Source: an uncultured Anaerolineaceae bacterium
GTDB taxonomy: Bacteria; Chloroflexota; Anaerolineae; Promineifilales; Promineifilaceae
Assembly: GCA_937967805.1 (NCBI GenBank)
Contig: CALBTC010000049.1
Location: 1-21,661, forward strand
Direction: 5' to 3'
Length of the DNA: 21,661 nt
Of this stretch, positions 15,898 to 21,661 are shown one piece after another; position 1 is the stretch's first letter, and the number at the start of each line of letters is the position of its first letter. The notes under the pieces were generated by a model. It ran no database searches, was not told where the DNA came from, and saw only the letters and a program-made list of their open reading frames with translations. Position numbers and translations under genes: made by a program.

Positions 15898-18800
15898 TTA
15901 TTGCAGGGGGATGGTGACAAAATCCTCCGTGCCCGTTGCCAACCGCCGGTTTGTGGTTGGGTTGTAGAGGCCAATGCGCAGGCCGGCATCATCGGGCAAG
16001 TCAGGCGGTAGGGTGAGGGTATGACTGTCGAGGATGTATTCGCCGGGCACCCAGCCGGTGGTGGGACGGGTCCAGTTGGCCGGTTCGCCGTCGGCCTGGG
16101 CCAAAATTTGGCCGTCGCCATCAACCACGTGAATGAAGACACGGTAGCTGGTAGACGTTTCGGCTTCGGCGCGCCAGAGGAGGGAGATTGGTAATTGGAG
16201 ATTGGAGACTGGAGACTGCGTTAGACCAACTAGCGTGATAAGGGGTTGATTGTTGTGAGTGAAGGTGGCGTTCACGGCCGTTTCCATCTCCACCGCCTCA
16301 AACACCCGATCCGGCGCAGTTACCTCAATCTCACCCAGCATCAGGCCATCGGCCACAAAACGATAGCTGCCAGAACTTAATCCCGCAGGCAAACGCAGCA
16401 AATGCTGGCCGCGAACGGTGGTTTGCACGGGCCACTCAACAGGCGGGTAGTTAGGCAGCGTAAAAGGCTTTTCCCAGGCAAAAGCCAGCTCTTCCGAGGC
16501 AGTGCGCAATTCAAGGCTGAAATTCTCGCTCGATGGGACGTCAGACGGCCGTTGCCAGAAAAAGGTCAGCAGCACCACATCCCCTGGTACGGCTGCCGCC
16601 CGATCCTGCCGGAACTCAAGCAGCGATATGCCCTCAATTTGCCCCAGCATGTCTGTGGTTGCCCCGGTTGGTTCCGGCTCGGTGACGGTGATCTGGCCCA
16701 GAACGGCCGTTGGCCCCAGCACTGCGCCATTGGCAGCCAACAAAGTGGCCGGCTGCAAAGTCGCCAAATCAAACAGCATCAGGACAATGTCGTACCGGCC
16801 GGGCGGCGTGCCGCGCAAAATCGCCACTTCGCGGCTGTCCCAGGCCCACTGGCCGGGCTGCCAGGCGCGGGTGTCCGGCGCATCTTCATACAGCCGGGGG
16901 CGGAACGTCTCCAGATCGCTCCAAACCAGGCCGCCCGGACCCGCCAGCCAGACGTTGGACTGGTATTGCGCCTGAGGAAAGTCGGTGGCTGTCCAGGCTA
17001 GATCGATGTCAAACAGCCCGCCGGAAGGAACGGCCGTACGGCTCAAGTTGTACCCTTCCAGGCGTAACTCCGCGGCTTGCAGAACGGCCGTATTTGCCAC
17101 ATCCGGCCCCGCCATTCGCCGCAGCGGGGATTCTGTGTTGTCAAGGATAAGTTTGCCGGCGATGAGCAGGAGTGAAACAGTAATCAGCGGCCAGTAATCA
17201 GTGACCAGTGACCCGTAACCAGTATTTAGTGACCGTTTACTGAATACTGAATAGTGATTACTGAATAGTGATGACTCCGTCTTCACTAAAATCAGCCCAA
17301 CCACCAACACCCCGGCCAGAGAGAACAAACTGAGCCCTAGCAGAACGGTACGAGTTGGGGTAGATTGCCACCGGACCAAAATGGAATGGCTGCCTGCGGG
17401 AACGGGGAAGGTGATGAGGCCGCTGGGATCTTCGGGGGTGATGGGCACCGAACGGCCGTCCACCAGCGCCACCCAGCCAGGAAAATCAAACGAGAGGTAG
17501 CGAGCGGTGAACGGTTCCGAGCTGTTAATCTGGGCTGTGACACCAAGAGGATTGTAGTTGACGAATTCAACGGTGGTGCCTGGAGGGAAAACGGCCGTAT
17601 CCAACCGCGCTGGTGTTTCGTTCGCCAGATAATCTGCTTCCAGGGGTGAACCAGACGGCCGTTCCTCCACCGTCCGCGGGAAATAGCTGCCTTCCGGATC
17701 AACCCCCACCAGCCCCGTTTCCCGTTCGTACTGGTGTACCGTGTTGATCGTCGGAAACGGCTCCTCGCCGCAAATATTCGGATAAACCGTCGGCACCGCC
17801 TCCAAAACCAACAACCCCACGGCTAGCGCAACACCAACCAATGCCCAACCACCTCTCTGCGCCTCTGCGCCTCCGCGTTGAAAAAAAGCAAACGGAACCC
17901 CGGCCAGAAACGCCAAAGGCAGCGCCGTCCGCCCCACAAAACGCCAGGGAAACTGCACAAAATCAATCAATGGCAGCCCCTCCCAAATGAAGCGAGACAC
18001 GGGCAGGGACATGAAGAGGAATACGGCCGTCGCCGCCATCATCAACACAACGTGCCATTGAACTTCATTGGGAGACCGTTTCCACCAAAAGATCGTCAAC
18101 CCCACGCCCAAAATCGCCAATCCCAGCGGCAGCCAGCCCAGCCGGAACGGCAGCGGCGGGTTCAGCAGCGAGGGGTCCTCCGGCGGCACGGGGGCCAAAA
18201 TTTCGGCGGGGGAGGTGAAGTTGAAGCGAAAATCGTTGTTACGCGTGGTGGTCGATTGCTCCAGGGTGACGTTGTTGATCTCCAGCAGCGCGCCGCCCGT
18301 ATAGAAAATGGTCGTGCCCAGCCCCAGGCCAAACAGCAGCGCCAGCCGGGTGAGCCACAGCCGCCAGCTCAGTTGGTGCAGCCAGGCCAGCGCCAGCAGG
18401 TAAACCCCCAGCGTGGGCGTGAAGATGAGCAGGGAGATATTGTGGCTAAAGGCGAGGAGGATGAGACCGAGAACGGCCGTACCAAACCATCGCGCTCCCC
18501 CACCCAATAGCCAGCGCCGTCCGGCCCACAGCAGCAGCGGAAACAGCGGCAGTGCCGCCGACTCCGGCGAGTTGCCCCGAATCAGGGCATCGACCAAGAC
18601 GTACGGTGCGGCCATGTACGCCACGCCCCCTACCAGCCCGGCCCAGATGCCCAAAATATCCCGCACCCACAGGAACATGAACCAGCCACAGGCAAGTATT
18701 GTGATGATGTAGAACAGATTGGTCGCCGCCGGCAGCGGCAGACCCAGCAGGTGTGGTCCCAACACGGCATAGAGCGGCAGCGGTTCGCGGTAGACAAAAA

Positions 18801-19023
18801 ACGGATAGCCGTAGCCAAAGGCCAGGTCGGGCAGCCAGCGCGTGAAAAAGAGCCCGTTTTCCCAGGCGTGACGCATGGCGGCGACGCGGTGGTAGTGAAG
18901 ATGACCGTCGTGGGTGCAGGTGACGGCCGTCCAGCGCAGCAGCGGCGTAATAAGCGGGAACCCCCAAGCAGTTAACAATAGAAATGGCCACCAGTTGGTG
19001 ACACGTTGGCGAAGTTTTGGCAT
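15898..19023 (-). CDS. Giant PTPS-related/GT-C-like membrane protein
   Basis: About 1,041 residues. The N-terminal half has some 10-12 membrane helices with THDGHLHYHRV in the first external loop, the pattern of the PTPS-related membrane domain (often listed near GT-C glycosyltransferases). The C-terminal half is mostly extracytoplasmic and beta-rich, with a late repeat ending in YRVFIHVVDGDGQILAQADG, GWVPGEYILDSHTL and LRIGLYNPTTNRRL. This tail is common on large Chloroflexota membrane proteins. A role in cell-surface polysaccharide or glycolipid synthesis is a guess. GTG 19053 opens the frame but lies in a dispersed repeat, so ATG 19023 is preferred; neither has a good ribosome site. Three stop-free dispersed repeats interrupt the gene (16191-16219, 17186-17275, 17852-17887). 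Confidence 0.78.
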   Translation of the reverse strand: MPKLRQRVTNWWPFLLLTAWGFPLITPLLRWTAVTCTHDGHLHYHRVAAMRHAWENGLFFTRWLPDLAFGYGYPFFVYREPLPLYAVLGPHLLGLPLPAATNLFYIITILACGWFMFLWVRDILGIWAGLVGGVAYMAAPYVLVDALIRGNSPESAALPLFPLLLWAGRRWLLGGGARWFGTAVLGLILLAFSHNISLLIFTPTLGVYLLALAWLHQLSWRLWLTRLALLFGLGLGTTIFYTGGALLEINNVTLEQSTTTRNNDFRFNFTSPAEILAPVPPEDPSLLNPPLPFRLGWLPLGLAILGVGLTIFWWKRSPNEVQWHVVLMMAATAVFLFMSLPVSRFIWEGLPLIDFVQFPWRFVGRTALPLAFLAGVPFAFFQRGGAEAQRGGWALVGVALAVGLLVLEAVPTVYPNICGEEPFPTINTVHQYERETGLVGVDPEGSYFPRTVEERPSGSPLEADYLANETPARLDTAVFPPGTTVEFVNYNPLGVTAQINSSEPFTARYLSFDFPGWVALVDGRSVPITPEDPSGLITFPVPAGSHSILVRWQSTPTRTVLLGLSLFSLAGVLVVGLILVKTESSLFSNHYSVFSKRSLNTGYGSLVTDYWPLITVSLLLIAGKLILDNTESPLRRMAGPDVANTAVLQAAELRLEGYNLSRTAVPSGGLFDIDLAWTATDFPQAQYQSNVWLAGPGGLVWSDLETFRPRLYEDAPDTRAWQPGQWAWDSREVAILRGTPPGRYDIVLMLFDLATLQPATLLAANGAVLGPTAVLGQITVTEPEPTGATTDMLGQIEGISLLEFRQDRAAAVPGDVVLLTFFWQRPSDVPSSENFSLELRTASEELAFAWEKPFTLPNYPPVEWPVQTTVRGQHLLRLPAGLSSGSYRFVADGLMLGEIEVTAPDRVFEAVEMETAVNATFTHNNQPLITLVGLTQSPVSNLQLPISLLWRAEAETSTSYRVFIHVVDGDGQILAQADGEPANWTRPTTGWVPGEYILDSHTLTLPPDLPDDAGLRIGLYNPTTNRRLATGTEDFVTIPLQ
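16191..16219. repeat. GGAGATTGGAGACT repeat inside the giant gene
   Basis: Tandem GGAGATTGG and GGAGACTGG units are read on the minus strand as QSPVSNLQLPISLL, in frame and free of stops, inside the extracytoplasmic beta-rich part. Confidence 0.65.
17186..17275. repeat. CAGTAATCAGTGACC-type repeat inside the giant gene
   Basis: Many copies of AGTRATCAGT/AGTGACC units and a mirrored TTTACTGAATACTGAATAGT are present. Read on the minus strand they give FSNHYSVFSKRSLN followed by GSLVTDYWPLITV. The block sits between two membrane helices, so the protein has gained a loop. It belongs to the same broad family as the repeats flanking mvhA. Confidence 0.75.
17852..17887. repeat. CTCTGCGCCTCTGCG repeat inside the giant gene
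   Basis: Tandem CTCTGCGCCTCTGCGCCTC, translated in frame on the minus strand as FFQRGGAEAQRGGW, lies in a short loop between two membrane helices. The related CCTCTGCG type occurs outside genes at 19107-19116. Confidence 0.65.
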
Positions 19024-19032
19024 AAGGTCAAT

Positions 19033-19133
19033 AAAAGGAACACAGAGTTTCACGGAGATAAACAGAGTTGCACAGAGATTATAAATTCTCTGTGAGCCTC
19101 CGTGCCTCCTCTGCGTAACTCTGTGTAACGTAT
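19033..19133. repeat. CACAGAGTT-family inverted repeats between divergent genes
   Basis: ACACAGAGTT (19040-19049) pairs with AACTCTGTGT (19117-19126), and an inner CACAGAGA/TCTCTGTG pair (19071-19078, 19087-19094) forms a hairpin. Tandem CAGAG units recur throughout. It lies directly before the giant gene and supplies the alternative GTG start at 19053. The remaining spacer up to 19200 shows nothing else I can name. Confidence 0.75.
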
Positions 19134-19213
19134 TTTAAAATCGACTCAAGTGTAGTGCACAACCCCCCAAAGATTCAAAAAGAGACCTCCTTTCTGCCGA
19201 ATGAAACGAATCT

Positions 19214-19222
19214 TGTTATACT
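19214..19222 (+). promoter_or_regulatory. Extended -10 promoter of the dehydrogenase-kinase-like fusion
   Basis: TTGTTATACT contains an extended -10 (TGT-TATACT, TATACT at 19217-19222). The -35 is weak (TTCTGC region near 19193). RNA would start near 19229, about 26 nt before ATG 19255. This shows why the upstream in-frame ATG at 19201 is not the start. Confidence 0.5.
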
Positions 19223-19254
19223 TTTGCCACTTATCCAATTGGAGGAAACTCACT

Positions 19255-21021
19255 ATGGCAGTCATGAACCGGCAAGACGGCCGTCGCCCCCACATCTTAA
19301 TTTGCGATCCCATTCACGAAATTGGCCTCAACATGCTGCAAGAGCAGATGGACGTGGCCATCAAGACCAACCTGAGCCACGAGGAACTGCTGGACATTGT
19401 GCACGAGTACGACGGCATTGTGGTGGAAAATCAGACCCACGTCACGGCCGATGTGATCGACCACGCCCTGAACCTGAAGCTCATTGGCCGGGCCGGGGCC
19501 GGCTTTGACAACATCGACGTGCCCTACGCCCAGGAAAAAGAAGTGGCGGTGATCAACTGCCCCGACGCCAACACGCTGGCCGTGGCCGAACACACGATGG
19601 GGCTGCTGCTCTCCCTGGCCCGCCGCCTGCCCCGCGCCTACACCAGCCTGATGGCCGGCGAGTGGGACAGCCAGCATCTGGTGGGCACCGGCTTGTCGGG
19701 CAAGACGTTGGGCATTGTGGGATTCGGCCGTATCGGCCGTGAGGTGGCCATTCGCGCCGAGGCGTTTGGCATGAAGCTGCTGGTCAACGAGCCGTCCGTC
19801 ACGCCTGAGTTGCGGCTGCAAGACAACGTCAAGCGGGTTGACTTGGACGAGATGCTGCAAAAAGCGGACTTTATCAGCCTGCACGTACCGCTGCGCGACG
19901 ATACGCGCCACATCATTGGCGCGGATCAACTGGCGAAAATGAAGCCAACGGCATATCTCATCAACACGGCACGCGGCGGGCTCATCGACGAGGCCGCGCT
20001 GCTGAAGACGCTGGAGGAAGGGGGCATCGCCGGGGCCGCTCTGGATGTATTCCAAACCGCCCCGCTGCCCAACCGGGCGCTCATTGAACACCCACAGGTG
20101 ATCGCCACGCCGCGCATTGGTGCCAGCACAGACGATGCCTTTTTGGCCGCTTCCATTACCCTGGCGGAGCAAATCATAGAGTTTTTCCAGGAAGTGGAGG
20201 TGAGCACGGTGCTGCCGCTGCGGGTGGTGAACATGGAACGCGTGGTGCCGCATGAACATTTTGACCAGAAACGGGTGGACCGCCTGGCGGGGCGGCTGGA
20301 AGAGGATGGCGTGCTGGGCAATCCACCGGTGGTGGTGGAGAGTGAAGACGGCCGTTACATCGTCCTCGATGGCGCAACACGCACCACCGCCCTGAAGCAG
20401 CTCGGCTACAAGCACGGCATCGTCCAGGTGGTCTCTACCGAGGATGGGCTGGGCCTGCACACCTGGTACCACGTCATCTGCCAGATAGAAGTCGATGCCC
20501 TGCTGGTGCTGCTGCGCAGCCTGCCCAACATCACCCTGGAAGAAACCGACATTGAACGCGCCCCCGACGAGATGTTTGAATACGGCGGCCTGTGCTACGT
20601 ACACACGATTGACAATCGCGTTTTTCTCATCTACCCGGCGCAGGGGGTCAACCGGCTGGAGGCGCTGAACCAGTTCACCGAAGCGTACATCGAGGCCGGA
20701 CACGTGGATCGCACGCTCAACAGCAACATCCTCAGCCTGAAAAACGAGTATGAGGATTTGGCGGCCGTGGTGATCTTCCCCGAATACACGGTGAACCAGG
20801 TGATGCAGGCGACGTTGTCGAGCGGCCGTTTATTCCCGGCCGGTATCACCCGCTTTATCATCCCCGGCCGGATTTTACGCCTCAACGCCGATCTCTCCGT
20901 GCTGAAGTCCGATTTATCTTTGCGCGAGAAAAACCGCTGGCTGCACGAACTGCTGGTAGAAAAACAAGGCAAAGGCGGCATCCGCTACTACGGTGAGCCG
21001 GTCTATTTGTTGGATGAATAA
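19255..21021 (+). CDS. PGDH-like domain, catalytically degenerate, fused to a ParB/SbnI/SerK-like domain
   Basis: The 588-residue protein has two parts. Residues 10-320 form a D-2-hydroxyacid dehydrogenase of the 3-phosphoglycerate dehydrogenase (SerA) type: GRAGAGFDNID, the NAD-binding GFGRIG (156-161), and NTARGGLIDE with the catalytic Arg (R240). The catalytic Glu is Ala (DVFQTAP, A269) and the catalytic His is Arg (ATPRIGAS, R287), so normal dehydrogenase activity is unlikely. Residues 320-588 begin with a ParB-like core: VVPHEHFD, LEEDGVLGNPPVVV and VLDGATRTTALKQLG. This resembles SbnI and the archaeal serine kinase SerK, which make O-phosphoserine; generic ParB-like nucleotide binding is the alternative. 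The start at ATG 19255 is set by GGAGG and the promoter; ATG 19201 is too early. It appears to be transcribed alone. Confidence 0.8.
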   Translation: MAVMNRQDGRRPHILICDPIHEIGLNMLQEQMDVAIKTNLSHEELLDIVHEYDGIVVENQTHVTADVIDHALNLKLIGRAGAGFDNIDVPYAQEKEVAVINCPDANTLAVAEHTMGLLLSLARRLPRAYTSLMAGEWDSQHLVGTGLSGKTLGIVGFGRIGREVAIRAEAFGMKLLVNEPSVTPELRLQDNVKRVDLDEMLQKADFISLHVPLRDDTRHIIGADQLAKMKPTAYLINTARGGLIDEAALLKTLEEGGIAGAALDVFQTAPLPNRALIEHPQVIATPRIGASTDDAFLAASITLAEQIIEFFQEVEVSTVLPLRVVNMERVVPHEHFDQKRVDRLAGRLEEDGVLGNPPVVVESEDGRYIVLDGATRTTALKQLGYKHGIVQVVSTEDGLGLHTWYHVICQIEVDALLVLLRSLPNITLEETDIERAPDEMFEYGGLCYVHTIDNRVFLIYPAQGVNRLEALNQFTEAYIEAGHVDRTLNSNILSLKNEYEDLAAVVIFPEYTVNQVMQATLSSGRLFPAGITRFIIPGRILRLNADLSVLKSDLSLREKNRWLHELLVEKQGKGGIRYYGEPVYLLDE

Positions 21022-21041
21022 CTGCTTCCCAATTTTCGGTT

Positions 21042-21110
21042 GTCATGCCTGCGCAGGCAGGCATCCAGTTATTTCGCCAATATGGATTCCCGCCTTCGCG
21101 GGAATGACAC
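21042..21110. repeat. ATTCCCGCCTTCGCGGGAAT-type dispersed repeat
   Basis: Palindromic GCCTGCGCAGGC (21047-21058) and a perfect hairpin ATTCCCGC-CTTC-GCGGGAAT (21086-21105) are joined by a spacer. On the minus strand the right arm would read VIPAKAGIH, a phrase familiar from dispersed repeats of proteobacteria. It sits 20 bp after the stop of the fusion gene and may serve as its terminator. Confidence 0.75.
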
Positions 21111-21190
21111 TTCTTGCGTCTACGGCCGTTTCGTTATTCACCCAAAAACCATTACAATAATCCAAACCAGAAGCCGACCAGGATGCACCA

Positions 21191-21661
21191 ATGGTAGACA
21201 GCAAAATCCGCAAACAAATCATTGACCTGATTAGCGACAACTTTAACGCCACCGACCTGCAAGGCGTCTACATCGCTATGGGGCTGGATTACGACAGCCT
21301 GAGCAGCGGCGGGGTACGCGACCGGGCCACAGAGCTTGTGGAATATCTGGCACGAAGAAACCGGCTGCCGGAGCTGCTGCATGAGCTAGAACGTGCGCGC
21401 CCCAATCTTCCCTGGCCTGATCTGGCAACGGTGGTGAGCCAGACCAATCGCCTGCACGAGATTCCCCACCCGCAAAACCCCAACTTCACCGGGCGAGAAG
21501 AGATTTTGCAGCAGGTGGCCGACACGCTGAACGCCGGCCAAACCACGGTGGTGACTCAAACCATTGCCGGGCTGGGCGGCGTGGGCAAAACGCAGCTGGC
21601 CCTGGCCTACTGCTACGCCCACCTGGACGCCTACGACCTCATCTACTGGCTCAGCGCCGAC
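21191..21661 (+). CDS. STAND ATPase: effector-associated-like domain plus NB-ARC, 3' end outside the window
   Basis: The 157 visible residues run open to the window edge. Residues 1-75 form a compact helical domain (IRKQIIDLISDNFNATDLQG ... TELVEYLARRNRLPELLHEL) like effector-associated domains (EAD), the death-domain-like adaptors found on bacterial conflict and signalling ATPases. A linker leads to NPNFTGREEILQQV and the P-loop AGLGGVGKTQLA of an NB-ARC ATPase, then YDLIYWLSAD. Such proteins usually continue with TPR or WD repeats and sense invaders or stress, often activating an effector through the EAD. The sensor part is outside the window. A modest AGGA site lies eight bases before ATG 21191. 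The specific EAD class is not certain. Confidence 0.85.
   Translation, partial: MVDSKIRKQIIDLISDNFNATDLQGVYIAMGLDYDSLSSGGVRDRATELVEYLARRNRLPELLHELERARPNLPWPDLATVVSQTNRLHEIPHPQNPNFTGREEILQQVADTLNAGQTTVVTQTIAGLGGVGKTQLALAYCYAHLDAYDLIYWLSAD

Noticed and set aside
19297..20703. Minus-strand open frame of 468 residues
   Set aside because: It is antisense to the dehydrogenase-like fusion, which has clear motifs; the reverse frame has none.
1..21661. tRNA or rRNA genes
   Set aside because: I looked for tRNA-like cloverleaf ends and rRNA-like conserved stretches and saw none.

Overview
The window looks like a piece of a bacterial chromosome, most probably Chloroflexota (Anaerolineae/Ardenticatenia-like). 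This rests on the gene content: paired VWA-FHA membrane proteins, a PTPS-related giant membrane protein with an extracytoplasmic beta-rich tail, a heliorhodopsin, an Hdr/Mvh electron-bifurcation operon in a genome with no other sign of methanogenesis, and an NB-ARC protein. It also rests on the abundance of short intergenic repeats. The taxonomic call is inference; there is no rRNA marker here.

Layout. (1) 1-2366, minus: a cut-off NUDIX hydrolase behind a secreted/membrane VWA-like + FHA protein. (2) 2468-4480, plus: a divergent paralogue of that VWA-FHA protein, whose signal peptide is built from a repeat. (3) 4636-6270, plus: an AspT/YbjL-type permease with two RCK-C domains. (4) 6355-14199, minus: a long redox cluster read hdrC-hdrB-hdrA-mvhD-mvhG-mvhA-M52 protease, followed by a stand-alone cyclic-nucleotide-binding protein. 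(5) 14200-15115: a 476-bp control region with hairpins and two CRP/FNR-like inverted repeats ahead of a small orphan gene, then a large inverted repeat. (6) 15116-19023, minus: a heliorhodopsin behind a roughly 1,040-residue membrane protein. (7) 19255-21021, plus: a D-3-phosphoglycerate-dehydrogenase-like domain that has lost two of three catalytic residues, fused to a ParB/SbnI/SerK-like domain. (8) 21191-end, plus: the start of an effector-associated-domain/NB-ARC STAND ATPase.

How it works together. The hdrCBA-mvhDGA genes are predicted to form a cytoplasmic complex that oxidises H2 at a NiFe site, passes electrons through MvhD to the flavin of HdrA, and splits them between ferredoxin and an acceptor at HdrB. 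The M52 protease next to mvhA would mature the large subunit. The other blocks seem functionally independent.

Two genome-scale signals stand out. The palindrome ACGGCCGT occurs about 40 times by hand count, in genes on both strands and in all three codon phases, where chance predicts fewer than one. Several families of short repeats fill the spacers and also sit, stop-free and in frame, inside genes.
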